The notes: a model not told the origin generated them from the sequence alone. Shown: positions 41,815-51,012, counted from the first letter of the stretch. The stretch is DNA of 64,000 bases from Bacteroidota bacterium (GCA_016213405.1 JACRAM010000088.1:57361-121360), one strand, 5' to 3'. Program-made: numbers and translations.

Positions 41815-42783
41815 GTGATAGCGTTTCTCAAATTAATTCGCCTGCCCAACCTGGTTATCATTGCTTTCACGCAATACATGATCCGCCTTTGCCTGATTGA
41901 GCCCATTCTCAGACTTTCAGGAATGTATCTGCAGATGAGCGATATGGAATTTGCCTTGCTCGTTCTCGCCACCGTTTTTATTTCTGCAGGAGGTTACATC
42001 ATCAATGATTATTTTGACGTGCGCATTGACAATATAAATAAACCTAAACAACTTGTTATTGATAAAGGTGTAAAACGCAGAGTAGCGATGGGCGCGCATG
42101 CTGTGATGAGTTTTCTTGGAGTAGCAATCGGAATTTTTCTCTCCTGGCGCTGCCATATTCTTATGGCGGGTTCAACATTGTTCTGCGCTTCTGTAATCGC
42201 TCTATGGTATTATTCCACTTCGTTCAAATACCAGTTTCTCAAAGGCAATCTGTTGGTTTCACTTTTCACCGGAATAACTCCGTTTATGGTTGCATTGTTT
42301 GAACTGCCGAAAATTATTTCTCACTATAACAACACACTTGCGCAGCAGCAGTACGATTTCGGAACTGCGACAACTTATACTATTCTTGTCTGGGTCGGAT
42401 GTTATGGGATTGCCGCCTTTGCACTCTCGCTCATCCGCGAAATGATAAAAGATATGGAAGATGTGGAAGGTGATATGGAGTACGGATGCCGAACCATCCC
42501 GATAGTTTTAGGAATAAAAAAAGCAAAGATGATTACCTCTGCGCTCATTGTTTTATTCATGGCAGGAATCGGATACGTGATGCCCCACCAGTATGAAGCA
42601 AAAGATAAAATCTCGTTTTTATATTTTCTTATTTTGATTCAACTTCCATTATTGTTTATTCTGCTCCGTGTATTCAAAGCCAAAGAGAAAAAACATTTTC
42701 ACTTTGCAAGCGTGATGGTAAAAATAGTTATGCTGACCGGAATCTGTTTTCTATTTTTATTAAAATTTATTCTTCTTAAATAA
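41815..42783 (+). CDS. UbiA-family prenyltransferase
   Basis: An integral membrane prenyltransferase of 322 residues. The start is a GTG directly after the preceding stop. The first aspartate motif is NDYFDVRIDNINKP (about 63-76) and the second is MIKDMEDVEGDMEYG (about 210-224), the Mg-pyrophosphate sites. In Bacteroidota this gene, next to maf and DUF2520, is usually annotated as geranylgeranylglycerol-phosphate geranylgeranyltransferase; I cannot confirm the acceptor. A quinone-pathway role (MenA or UbiA) is less likely but possible. Confidence 0.88.
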   Translation: MIAFLKLIRLPNLVIIAFTQYMIRLCLIEPILRLSGMYLQMSDMEFALLVLATVFISAGGYIINDYFDVRIDNINKPKQLVIDKGVKRRVAMGAHAVMSFLGVAIGIFLSWRCHILMAGSTLFCASVIALWYYSTSFKYQFLKGNLLVSLFTGITPFMVALFELPKIISHYNNTLAQQQYDFGTATTYTILVWVGCYGIAAFALSLIREMIKDMEDVEGDMEYGCRTIPIVLGIKKAKMITSALIVLFMAGIGYVMPHQYEAKDKISFLYFLILIQLPLLFILLRVFKAKEKKHFHFASVMVKIVMLTGICFLFLLKFILLK

Positions 42784-42827
42784 TTATGCTTTCGTATTTT
42801 TCGTACCGTTTCGTTTTTCGATGATTT

Positions 42828-43427
42828 ATGCTGAAAGAAAAATTAAAAAAATATAACATCATTCTTGCCTCCAAATCTCCTCGCAGGCAATTTCTGTTGA
42901 AAGAACTTGGTTTAGATTTCGAAATTCAGACAAAAGAAGTGGATGAATCCTTCCCTAAAAAACTCAAAGGAAAACAAATCGCACTTTACCTCTGCAAAAA
43001 AAAAGCGGAAGCATTCAAGCGTGAGCTCAAGCCGAATGATTTGCTCATTACTGCCGATACAATTGTCTGGATAAATAATAAAGTACTGAACAAAGCCGCA
43101 AATTATGCTGAAGCGGTGAAAATGCTCAAACTTCTCTCTGGAAAAATGCATACGGTTTATACTGGAATTTATCTTTTCCTTCCCTCTCCTAAAGGAGAGG
43201 AACAGAGGGCGAGGTCTTTTGTAGTTTCCACAAAAGTCTTCTTCAAAAAACTCACAGAAAAGGAAATTGATTTTTATATCCGCAAATACAAACCATACGA
43301 TAAAGCAGGCGCTTATGGCGCGCAGGAATGGATTGGATATGTTGGCGTTAAAAAAATTATCGGATCTTACTTTAACGTGATGGGTCTGCCAGTGAAGGAA
43401 TTGTACGAAGAGTTGATGAAACTTTAA
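42828..43427 (+). CDS. maf: Maf-family nucleoside triphosphate pyrophosphatase
   Basis: Hydrolyses dTTP/UTP-type or modified nucleotides to monophosphates and is linked to division arrest. The ILASKSPRRQFLLKELGL start (12-29), the LITADTIVWINNKVLNKA segment with the catalytic Asp, and YKPYDKAGAYGAQEWIG are diagnostic. A C/G-rich palindrome (43181-43220) inserts PSPKGEEQRARS at about 119-130, between YTGIYLF and VVSTKVFF, a turn in the fold. That brings the length to 199, somewhat above the norm. It is the third gene of a plus-strand run. Confidence 0.92.
   Translation: MLKEKLKKYNIILASKSPRRQFLLKELGLDFEIQTKEVDESFPKKLKGKQIALYLCKKKAEAFKRELKPNDLLITADTIVWINNKVLNKAANYAEAVKMLKLLSGKMHTVYTGIYLFLPSPKGEEQRARSFVVSTKVFFKKLTEKEIDFYIRKYKPYDKAGAYGAQEWIGYVGVKKIIGSYFNVMGLPVKELYEELMKL
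43181..43220. repeat. C/G-rich palindrome inside maf
   Basis: CCCTCTCCT and AGGAGAGG arms around AA, then GAGGGCGAGGTCTTTT. In frame as LPSPKGEEQRARSF. Confidence 0.87.
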
Positions 43428-43543
43428 CAACTGTCAATAACTTTCCCGCGTTAGTAATTAACACACCTTTGTTTATAGTTTCTCTTTCCATCCTTTTCAT
43501 TTAGCTGTAAATTTATCGCATTAAATAAAAAGATTCACAGGAA

Positions 43544-44227
43544 ATGAAAGTTACGTATTTCGGTCACGCCTGCATAGGTGTTGAAACCGGAGGAAAAAAT
43601 TTGTTGTTTGACCCTTTCATCAGTCTGAATGAACTTGCGAAAAATATTGATGTGACAAAAATCAAAGCAGATTATATTTTTATTTCTCACGGGCACGAAG
43701 ATCATCTTGCCGATGCTTCTTCCATAGCAAAAAGAACAAACGCAACAGTAGTTTCAAATTTTGAAATCGCTACCTGGCTTAATTCAAAGCAGGGAGTAGC
43801 TAACTATCATCCCATGAATCACGGTGGACGATGGAAATTTGATTTCGGAATGGTAAAATATGTGAATGCCGTTCATTCCAGCACACTACCTGACGGTGCA
43901 AGCGGTGGCAACCCCGGTGGATTTGTGATTGATTCTACCGAAGGAGCATTTTATTTTTCGGGCGACACTGCCCTCACCTATGACATGAAATTAATTGGCG
44001 AACAGTACAAATTAAAATTCGCCTGTCTTCCTCTCGGAGATAATTTCACGATGGGAATTGACGATGCAGTGATTGCTTCTGACTTTATCAAATGCAACAA
44101 CATCATCGGCATGCATTACGACACATTCGGCTACATAAAAATAAATCATAACGAGGCAAAAGAAAAATTTTCAAAGGCAGGAAAAACCTTACACCTGCTT
44201 GAAATCGGAAAATCAATAACAATCTGA
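43544..44227 (+). CDS. UPF0173 metal-dependent hydrolase
   Basis: A metallo-beta-lactamase-fold protein of 227 residues with the metal motif FISHGHEDHLAD (about 46-57), the FGHACIGVE start and a final GMHYDTFGY metal site. The substrate is unknown. The family (YtkL/UlaG-like) is conserved in this length. It is monocistronic or leads into parA, 12 bp downstream. Confidence 0.93.
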   Translation: MKVTYFGHACIGVETGGKNLLFDPFISLNELAKNIDVTKIKADYIFISHGHEDHLADASSIAKRTNATVVSNFEIATWLNSKQGVANYHPMNHGGRWKFDFGMVKYVNAVHSSTLPDGASGGNPGGFVIDSTEGAFYFSGDTALTYDMKLIGEQYKLKFACLPLGDNFTMGIDDAVIASDFIKCNNIIGMHYDTFGYIKINHNEAKEKFSKAGKTLHLLEIGKSITI

Positions 44228-44239
44228 AAACAAAAATCT

Positions 44240-45052
44240 ATGGGAAAAATAATCGCAATTGCTAATCAGAAAGGCGGAGTCGGGAAAACCACTTCAGCCA
44301 TAAACCTTGCCGCTTCGTTTGCCGTGCTTGAACACCGCACTCTGCTTGTGGATGCTGATCCTCAGGCAAATTCCACTGCCGGTGTTGGTTTCGACCCAAA
44401 AAAAATCAAGACAAGCATTTACGAATGCATGATTGACGATGAAAGTCCATATGATATTATTCTGAAAACACAAACTCCACATTTGGATTTACTTCCCGCA
44501 CACATTGACCTCGTTGGCGCTGAGATTGAACTCATCAATCAGCCCAAGCGCGAGTTCATGATGAAAAAAGTTCTTGAAAAAATAAAAGATGATTACGATT
44601 TCATCATCATTGACTGTTCGCCTTCACTCGGGCTTGTAACGGTAAATTCGCTCTGCGCTGCTGATTCCGTAATTGTTCCCGTTCAGTGCGAATATTTCGC
44701 GCTTGAAGGACTTGGCAAACTTTTGAACACTATAAAAATTGTTCAGAATAAATTAAATCCCGAACTCGCTCTTGAAGGAATTCTTCTCACGATGTTCGAT
44801 TCGCGCCTCAATCTTTCAAAACAAATTGTAGAAGAAGTAAAACTTCATTTCCAGAATATTGTGTTTGATACCATCATTCACCGCAACGTGCGCGCTGCTG
44901 AAGCGCCCAGTTTTGGAGAAACTATCATCATGCACGATGCCGCCAGCAGTGCCGCTGTGAATTACCTCAACCTCGCGAGAGAAATCCTGCAGAAGAATGA
45001 ACTCACACGCCTCACCGAAGCGGAAAAAATTATTACTGTGTCGGAAGAATAA
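44240..45052 (+). CDS. parA: Chromosome partitioning ATPase ParA
   Basis: A Walker-type ATPase that works with ParB to separate chromosome origins. The deviant Walker A is KGGVGKTTSAINLA (about 10-23), the Walker B IIIDCSPSLGLVTVNSL, and the A' motif DADPQANST. Length 270 is usual for chromosomal ParA. parB lies downstream, separated by a 60-bp inverted element, so the two may not be strictly co-translated. The block continues with DUF5683, dapB and lepB, a Bacteroidota-conserved order. Confidence 0.95.
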   Translation: MGKIIAIANQKGGVGKTTSAINLAASFAVLEHRTLLVDADPQANSTAGVGFDPKKIKTSIYECMIDDESPYDIILKTQTPHLDLLPAHIDLVGAEIELINQPKREFMMKKVLEKIKDDYDFIIIDCSPSLGLVTVNSLCAADSVIVPVQCEYFALEGLGKLLNTIKIVQNKLNPELALEGILLTMFDSRLNLSKQIVEEVKLHFQNIVFDTIIHRNVRAAEAPSFGETIIMHDAASSAAVNYLNLAREILQKNELTRLTEAEKIITVSEE

Positions 45053-45061
45053 TTAACGATG

Positions 45062-45122
45062 TGTCATTTCGACTGAAAGGAGAAATCTCCTTGATAAGAT
45101 TCCTCGCTTTGCTCGGAATGAC
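45062..45122. repeat. GTCATTCCGAG inverted element between parA and parB
   Basis: Reverse complement of the 24520 element over about 60 bp, with ends GTCATTTCGAC and TCGGAATGAC and inner GGAGAAATCTCC. Confidence 0.87.
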
Positions 45123-45151
45123 AAATAGCAATCATTCGTATATTCGTATCC

Positions 45152-46063
45152 ATGGTCAAGCGTTCATCACTCGGAAAAGGTCTCGCAGCGTTGTTGGAAG
45201 ATTCAGGCAATGAACTTGCCTCAGCTTCGCGAATCGCAAGCGGAAATTCTGCTGTGGTTGGTTCGGTGGCAAATATTCACTTGTCGCAGATTGAAGCAAA
45301 TCCTTTTCAGCCGAGAAACGAATTTGAGAAGCAGGCACTCGCTGAACTCGCTCAGTCAATAAAAGAGTACGGATTGATTCAGCCTATAACAGTTCGAAAA
45401 ATTGATTTTAATAAATTCCAAATCATATCTGGTGAACGAAGATTCCGCGCTTTACAGCTGGCCGGACTTGATCAGATTCCTGCTTTTATCCGAATTGCAA
45501 ATGATAATACCATGCTTGAGATGGCGCTTGTTGAAAACCTGCAGCGTGAAGACTTAAACGCGATTGAAGTTGCCCTCGGATATAAACGTTTAATTGAAGA
45601 ATGTAATCTTACTCAGGAACAATTAAGCAACAAAGTGGGACAAGACCGCTCCACCGTTACAAATTTTCTTCGTTTGCTGAAACTCCCTGAACCGATTCAG
45701 GCAGCACTGCGTGACAAAAAAATAACGATGGGGCATGCACGCGCGCTTCTTTCCGTGAATGACGCTCAGCTTCAAACAAAAATCTTAAATGATATTCTGA
45801 AGAATGAATTATCCGTGAGAAGAATTGAGGAATACGCAAGAAATTATTCGGGAAAGAAACCAAATCAAAAGTCAAAAGTCAAAAGTCAAAAGAAAACAGC
45901 TGGGATTCTTTCTTTTGAAGAACAGAAATTGAAGGAAGATCTTTCTGACTTTTTCAAAACAAATGTTTCCATAGAAAAACAACCTGCAGGAGATGGAAAA
46001 ATTGTCATTCATTTCAAGTCTGATGCAGAACTAAAAAAGATTTCCCGCCTTCTTGATTTATAA
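45152..46063 (+). CDS. parB: Chromosome partitioning protein ParB
   Basis: A CTPase clamp that loads at parS sites. The N-terminal domain holds NPFQPRNEFEKQALAELAQS and the CTP-binding GERRFRALQLAG (about 91-102). The central helix-turn-helix is LTQEQLSNKVGQDRSTVTNFL. The C-terminal dimer domain ends KKISRLLDL. A perfect four-fold TCAAAAG repeat (45865-45892) encodes QKSKVKSQKK in the linker before the dimer domain. Length 303 is normal. Confidence 0.95.
   Translation: MVKRSSLGKGLAALLEDSGNELASASRIASGNSAVVGSVANIHLSQIEANPFQPRNEFEKQALAELAQSIKEYGLIQPITVRKIDFNKFQIISGERRFRALQLAGLDQIPAFIRIANDNTMLEMALVENLQREDLNAIEVALGYKRLIEECNLTQEQLSNKVGQDRSTVTNFLRLLKLPEPIQAALRDKKITMGHARALLSVNDAQLQTKILNDILKNELSVRRIEEYARNYSGKKPNQKSKVKSQKKTAGILSFEEQKLKEDLSDFFKTNVSIEKQPAGDGKIVIHFKSDAELKKISRLLDL
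45865..45892. repeat. Heptamer tandem repeat inside parB
   Basis: TCAAAAG repeated four times without mismatch, in the interdomain linker. Confidence 0.93.
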
Positions 46064-46101
46064 AGCCCATCCCTTCCTTCCCAAAGGGAAGGGGAAATAA
46101 T

Positions 46102-46659
46102 ATGCCAAGGTTTTTTATTTCATATTTTTTCTTTCACCTTTTTTCTCTTACCAATTCCTATGCGCAAACTTCCTCCCCTTCGGGGAGGCCAGGAGGGGCT
46201 GACAGAATTCATCCTCATTCTCCGAGAATGGCAATGATATTTTCCACCTGTGTTCCGGGGCTTGGGCAGGCATACAATAAAAAATACTGGAAAATCCCGA
46301 TTGTATATGCTACTATGGGAACCACCATTTATTTGTTTGACTTCAACAACAAACTGTACAAAGGGTACAAACAGGCATACATTAATAAAACAGATACCGC
46401 TTCCGGCACTATTGACTTGTATCCTAATTATACAACTACTGACCTTCAAACGCTTTCAAATGTTTATCGCAGATACCGCGATCTGAATATTATTCTTACC
46501 GCCTTATTTTACACAGTGAATATTGTTGATGCGTATGTGGATGCACAACTGACCACCTTTGATGTCAGCGATAATCTTTCTATGACCGTCCTTCCATGCT
46601 TAAATTTATCTGCAAATAAAAAACCTGCTGCAGGATTAACGCTCGCATTAACTTTTTGA
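46102..46659 (+). CDS. DUF5683 membrane protein
   Basis: A Bacteroidota-specific protein of unknown function found between parB and dapB. A signal peptide (1-21, ending SYAQ) is followed at once by SSPSGRPGGADR, encoded by a C/G-rich palindrome (46171-46200). Then comes the conserved core: STCVPGLGQAYNKKYWKIPIVYATMG, YKGYKQAYINK and YRRYRDLNIILTALFYTVNIVDAYVDAQL. This region has two membrane helices and a final beta part. Length 185 is near the norm. Confidence 0.9.
   Translation: MPRFFISYFFFHLFSLTNSYAQTSSPSGRPGGADRIHPHSPRMAMIFSTCVPGLGQAYNKKYWKIPIVYATMGTTIYLFDFNNKLYKGYKQAYINKTDTASGTIDLYPNYTTTDLQTLSNVYRRYRDLNIILTALFYTVNIVDAYVDAQLTTFDVSDNLSMTVLPCLNLSANKKPAAGLTLALTF
46171..46200. repeat. C/G-rich palindrome inside the DUF5683 gene
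   Basis: CCTCCCC and GGGGAGG arms around TTC, then CCAGGAGGGGCT. In frame just after the signal peptide. A second copy (46064-46096) lies just upstream of the gene. Confidence 0.87.
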
Positions 46660-46696
46660 CATTTCTCTTGGCGGTCAATTCGTATATTCGCACACT

Positions 46697-47413
46697 ATGA
46701 GAATTGCATTATTCGGCTACGGAAAAATGGGAAAAGAGATCGAGCAGATTGCTCTTCATCTCGGTCATGAAATCGCATTGAAGATTGATGTCAATAATAT
46801 TAATTCCATTACAAAGGAAGATTTACAAAAATGCGATGCTGCCATTGAGTTCTCTACTCCACATACTGCCATATCTAACATGAATAAATGTTTTGAAGCA
46901 GGAATTCCCATAGTGGTAGGTACGACAGGCTGGTACGATAAGGCAGATGAAGTGAAAAAAACCTGCAACCAAAAAAACGGTTGTTTGTTTTATGCTTCCA
47001 ACTTCAGCATTGGTGTGAATATATTTTTCAAAGTAAACGAACAGCTGGCAAAAATGATGAACAACTATTCGGATTATAATGTTTCCGTGGAAGAAATTCA
47101 CCACATTCATAAACTGGATGCACCAAGCGGCACTGCCCTGTCTCTCGCGAATCAAATCACTGACAATCTGAGTAGAAAAAGTAAATGGATAAACACAAAA
47201 ACAAACAATGCTGAAGAGCTTGAAATAATTTCTAAACGAGAAGGAGAAGTGCCCGGGACGCACATCGTAAAATACTTTTCAACGATTGACGATATTGAAA
47301 TCAGGCACACGGCTCATAATAGAAAAGGATTTGCTTTAGGCGCAGTAATGGCTGCTGAATTCGTGAAAGGAAAGAATGGGGTTTTCGGAATGAACGATAT
47401 GATGAAACTTTAA
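46697..47413 (+). CDS. dapB: 4-hydroxy-tetrahydrodipicolinate reductase
   Basis: NAD(P)H-dependent reductase of the lysine/DAP pathway, supplying meso-DAP to MurE. The nucleotide loop is FGYGKMGKEIE (about 5-15), the catalytic region is EEIHHIHKLDAPSGTA, and VVGTTGW precedes it. Length 238 is normal. It lies 37 bp after DUF5683 with a short spacer. The C-terminal GFALGAVMAAEFVKGKNGVFGMNDM is typical. Confidence 0.95.
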   Translation: MRIALFGYGKMGKEIEQIALHLGHEIALKIDVNNINSITKEDLQKCDAAIEFSTPHTAISNMNKCFEAGIPIVVGTTGWYDKADEVKKTCNQKNGCLFYASNFSIGVNIFFKVNEQLAKMMNNYSDYNVSVEEIHHIHKLDAPSGTALSLANQITDNLSRKSKWINTKTNNAEELEIISKREGEVPGTHIVKYFSTIDDIEIRHTAHNRKGFALGAVMAAEFVKGKNGVFGMNDMMKL

Positions 47414-47471
47414 CACTTTTTAACTTTATCAAAGAAAATATTTAATCATCTTTGGCTTTATACAAAACAGC

Positions 47472-49100
47472 ATGAATCTTCTTCTCATACTTTTCATCTT
47501 TGGAGTCGTACTTCCTTTCGCAGGGCTTTACAAAATATTTGAAAAAGCCGGATACAAAGGATGGCAGGGGATTGTGCCATTTTATAATTATACTATCTGG
47601 CTGAAAATTATCAATAAGCCAAAATGGTGGATTGTTTTCCTTGTGATTCCGTTCATAAACATGATTGCCCTCCTGCTCATGCGCGCTGATTTAGCAAACC
47701 ATTTCGGCAAGAGAACTTTCGTGCACCACCTGGGCGCATGGCTTTTTCCATTCATCTATCTTCCTTATCTCGGCTTCAGTAAAGAAAAAATAGTTGGATA
47801 TTCTGATAAAGATAAAATATCCAGAGGAACCATTCGTGAATGGGCTGATGCCATTGTCTTTGCGGTGATTGCCGCAACCATCATCCGAACTTTTTTGATC
47901 GAAGCATTCACCATTCCTTCCTCCTCCATGGAAAGAACTTTGCTGAACGGAGATTATCTGTTCGTCAGCAAATTAAGTTATGGTCCCAGAATCCCAATGA
48001 CACCTCTTTCCATTCCGTTCGTTCACAGCAGTTTTATGGGGAAGAAATCGTATGTAGAAAGTGCTCAACTTCCTTATTACCGCTTGCCGGGATTTGGAAA
48101 CGTTCAACGCAACGATGTAGTGGTTTTTAATTTCCCCGAAGGAGATACGGTTGCGATGATGAATACCAACACAAGTTATTATGGGCTTTGCAGAATGTTC
48201 GGCAGAGAAAATATCTGGCGCAACAGCGAAATAGTTTACCGCCCTGTTGACAAAGAAGATAATTACATTAAGCGTTGCGTGGCTGTTGCGGGTGATACAC
48301 TCAAAATTATTGGCCGCACGCTTTACATCAACGGAAAGCCTGCTTACTTCTCTCCCACAGCTCAATTTAATTATGATTTAAAACTTGAAAGCCAGATTAA
48401 TCCCAAGCGGCTCGAAGAACTTGATCTGTATGAAGCCACGCAGGTTTCTAAAGAAGGCTATCAGACTGCCTACCCGCTTACGCAATCCAATCTGGAAAAA
48501 CTAAAAACATTCTCCAACATAAAAGAAATTTCTCCGCAGCAATTTGGCGCTGGCGAATATATGCCGCAGATTGCCGGAATGCCCGATGATGTTTTTCCTC
48601 ACTCGCAAAAGTTTCAATGGAACCGGGACAATTACGGACCGATTGTGATTCCGAAAAAAGGAATGACTGTGAAACTTACCGTAGATTCTCTCCCGCTCTA
48701 CTTGCGTGCAATAGATGTCTACGAAAACAACGATGTTGCTGTGAAAGATGGAAAAATTTTCATCAACGGAGCAGAAGCAACTTCTTACACCTTCAAACAG
48801 GATTATTACTGGATGATGGGAGACAACCGCCACAACTCACTTGACTCGCGCTACTGGGGTTATGTGCCGGATGACCACATCGTAGGCAAAGGCGTTTTCA
48901 TCTGGATGTCGCTTGACCCCTTTGTTTCAGGAGCGAAAAAATTCCGATGGGACAGAGCCTTCGCTTTCATCAGCAAGGAAGGTTTATCCCGTTCTTACTT
49001 TATTCCTTTCCTTCTTATGCTCGGACTTTTCTTCGGTGTTTCCTATTTCAGAAACAGGAAGAAAATTCAAAAGCCGTATTCTCCAAGGGAAAACAAATAA
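47472..49100 (+). CDS. lepB: Signal peptidase I with an N-terminal DUF5684-like membrane domain
   Basis: Cleaves signal peptides of exported proteins at the membrane. The catalytic Ser is in FTIPSSSMERTLLNGDYLFV and the Lys in DNYIKRCVAVAGDTLKI; the MMGDNRHNSLDSRYWGYVP box follows. Unlike the proteobacterial enzyme it begins with about 105 residues of an extra membrane domain (YKGWQGIVPFYNYTIWLKI, two or three helices), a fusion known in Bacteroidota. A long insert (about 300-400) separates the Lys box from the last motif. One more helix ends the protein. Length 542 fits the phylum. Confidence 0.94.
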   Translation: MNLLLILFIFGVVLPFAGLYKIFEKAGYKGWQGIVPFYNYTIWLKIINKPKWWIVFLVIPFINMIALLLMRADLANHFGKRTFVHHLGAWLFPFIYLPYLGFSKEKIVGYSDKDKISRGTIREWADAIVFAVIAATIIRTFLIEAFTIPSSSMERTLLNGDYLFVSKLSYGPRIPMTPLSIPFVHSSFMGKKSYVESAQLPYYRLPGFGNVQRNDVVVFNFPEGDTVAMMNTNTSYYGLCRMFGRENIWRNSEIVYRPVDKEDNYIKRCVAVAGDTLKIIGRTLYINGKPAYFSPTAQFNYDLKLESQINPKRLEELDLYEATQVSKEGYQTAYPLTQSNLEKLKTFSNIKEISPQQFGAGEYMPQIAGMPDDVFPHSQKFQWNRDNYGPIVIPKKGMTVKLTVDSLPLYLRAIDVYENNDVAVKDGKIFINGAEATSYTFKQDYYWMMGDNRHNSLDSRYWGYVPDDHIVGKGVFIWMSLDPFVSGAKKFRWDRAFAFISKEGLSRSYFIPFLLMLGLFFGVSYFRNRKKIQKPYSPRENK

Positions 49101-49110
49101 AATTTACTGC

Positions 49111-49207
49111 TGTCATTCCGAACCCGCTTCGGGTGAGGAATCTCCTTATTATAAATCTGCACATCATGTGGAGATTTCTCTCCCGATGAATCGGGGTTAA
49201 AATGACA
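49111..49207. repeat. Large GTCATTCCGA element with nested palindromes
   Basis: Ends GTCATTCCGA and TTAAAATGAC. Inside are AACCCGCTTCGGGT (49122-49135) and CCCGATGAATCGGG (49182-49195). It appears to be a longer relative of the copies at 24520 and 45062, with other palindromes inserted. Confidence 0.8.
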
Positions 49208-49248
49208 TTTGGTTTTCATTATTATCTTCGTAGTAAATACACACTAAG

Positions 49249-50571
49249 ATGAATTCACGAAGAAGTTTTCTCAAACAAGCCATTTGGTTTACGGGAGCTA
49301 TTCCGTTCCTGGAAATGACCAACCCTCTTTTCGCGAAAGAGTTTCAGAAGCGCGCGGAAAAAAATCTGCTTCTACCTCCCGATGCCATGTCATCTGACGA
49401 AGATTTCTGGGGATGGATAAAAGAACAGTTCACCGTTTCTTCTCAACTGCTTTATCTCAACAACGGTGGCGTGAGTCCGCAGCCGAAATGCGTGCAGGAC
49501 GCGCACATAAAATATTATCAGATGGCGAATGAAGGTCCTTCCTATTATATGTGGAGGATTCTGGATCAGGGAAGAGAAGCGCTTCGCGCGAAGCTTGCCG
49601 ACCTTGCCGGATGTTCTCCTGAAGAAATCGCCATTAACAGAAACTCAACAGAAGCATTGAACACCACCATCTTCGGATTGAACCTGAAAGCAGGAGATGA
49701 AGTGGTTGGAACGTTACAGGATTATCCGAACATGATCAATGCATGGAAGCAGCGGCAAAAACGAGAAGGAATAAAATATATTCAGATCAATCTTGAACTT
49801 CCTAATGACGATGACGTGGCAATTACAAAGCAGTATACCAATGCGTTCACGGATAAAACGAAAGTGGTTCACATCACGCACATGATAAACTGGAACGGAA
49901 ATCTTATGCCTGCTCAACTGATTGCTGATGAAGCGAAGAAAAAAGCCCCGAAGGGGCAGGAAATAGATGTAATACTTGATGCAGCGCATTCATTTGGTTT
50001 ATTTGATTTCAAAGTGCCTGATACAAATTGCGACTACATGGGAACCAGTTTGCATAAATTCCTTTGCGCTCCTTTCGGAAGCGGGATGTATTATATAAGG
50101 AAGGAAAAAATAAAAGATGTATGGCCTTTGCTGGCAAGTTCCGTTGCGGATGATGACATCCGAAAGTTTGAAACGATAGGCACGCGCTCGTTTGCCAGTG
50201 AGATGGCGATTGGAGCTGCGGTGGATTTTCATAATGTGATTGGAAGCAAACGCAAGGAAGAGCGCATCCGCTTCTTGAAAAACTACTGGACAGAAAAAGT
50301 GGTGAAGAACCCGAAAGTGAAGATTCATACTTCAACCAACCCGAAACATTCCTGCGCCATTGCGCTTTTCAGCATTGAAGGATGGAAGCCGGAAGAGATT
50401 GAACAGAAGCTCCTTGACAAATACAAAATACACTGCATCACCATTAACTGGGAAAACGTGCACGGTGTGCGCGTAACGCCTAACGTTTACACTACTCCAA
50501 AAGATTTGGACAGATTAGTGAAAGCAGTGGAAGAAATTGCTGTGAGTGCTCCAACGGAGGCGAAGAAGTAA
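49249..50571 (+). CDS. Class V aminotransferase-fold PLP enzyme, Tat-type signal
   Basis: A PLP enzyme of the isopenicillin-N epimerase/cysteine desulfurase-like group. NSRRSFLKQAIWFTGAIPFLE is a twin-arginine-like signal, so it is probably exported folded. The PLP lysine is in DYMGTSLHKFLCAPFGSG and the Asp in ILDAAHSFGLFDF. Length 440. The reaction is not known. A 13-bp palindrome (49945-49957) adds APKGQ in a loop. Its extreme tail (SAPTEAKK) recurs in decayed form at 51169 and 58880, so the 3' end seems to have been duplicated. Confidence 0.88.
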   Translation: MNSRRSFLKQAIWFTGAIPFLEMTNPLFAKEFQKRAEKNLLLPPDAMSSDEDFWGWIKEQFTVSSQLLYLNNGGVSPQPKCVQDAHIKYYQMANEGPSYYMWRILDQGREALRAKLADLAGCSPEEIAINRNSTEALNTTIFGLNLKAGDEVVGTLQDYPNMINAWKQRQKREGIKYIQINLELPNDDDVAITKQYTNAFTDKTKVVHITHMINWNGNLMPAQLIADEAKKKAPKGQEIDVILDAAHSFGLFDFKVPDTNCDYMGTSLHKFLCAPFGSGMYYIRKEKIKDVWPLLASSVADDDIRKFETIGTRSFASEMAIGAAVDFHNVIGSKRKEERIRFLKNYWTEKVVKNPKVKIHTSTNPKHSCAIALFSIEGWKPEEIEQKLLDKYKIHCITINWENVHGVRVTPNVYTTPKDLDRLVKAVEEIAVSAPTEAKK

Positions 50572-50575
50572 AATA
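50541..50575 (+). repeat. Aminotransferase tail, native copy
   Basis: GAGTGCTCCAACGGAGGCGA onward to the TAA. A near copy begins at 51169 (two mismatches, one indel over about 32 bp) and a third forms the end of the fragment at 58885-58969. Confidence 0.75.
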
Positions 50576-50613
50576 CTATCAAGGCACGAAAAAAAACTGC
50601 GTACCTTTACCTG

Positions 50614-51012
50614 ATGAAAATAAAATATCTTTCAGAGCAGGATATTATTGAATTGAATGTAGTCGCTCTGAGTTTAATCAAAATCAAGAAAGCGGATAAG
50701 AGCGAACTATTGAGTTATTATAAATTAAAAGCAATAGTTGAAGGTTGTAAGAAATTAAAAGGAGACATTTATGATAAAACTGCATTTCTATTGAAAGAAA
50801 TCATCAAACAACACGCATTTGCAAGCGGAAACAGAAGAACTGCATTTATTGCTGCAAAACATTTCTTAACTTTGAATAACGCCATATTTAATATTAAAGA
50901 CGAACCCGAGTACGCAAAAATAATGACAGGCATCCGCGAAAATTATTATTCGGATGAAGAAATAAAAAACTGGATTCAAAATGGACAAATCAGAGAATTT
51001 AAAAGACGCTGA
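50614..51012 (+). CDS. Fic/Doc-family protein (toxin-like)
   Basis: A 132-residue Doc-type protein. The Fic core is QHAFASGNRRTAFIAA (about 69-84), matching the H-x-F-x-x-G-N-x-R pattern, so AMP-transfer or kinase-like activity on a translation factor is plausible from the family. The N-terminal KIKYLSEQDIIELN resembles Doc proteins. It is followed by a 58-residue gene that overlaps by 32 bp, a toxin-antitoxin-like layout, although the usual Phd antitoxin precedes Doc. The pair lies between two copies of the aminotransferase tail. Confidence 0.82.
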   Translation: MKIKYLSEQDIIELNVVALSLIKIKKADKSELLSYYKLKAIVEGCKKLKGDIYDKTAFLLKEIIKQHAFASGNRRTAFIAAKHFLTLNNAIFNIKDEPEYAKIMTGIRENYYSDEEIKNWIQNGQIREFKRR

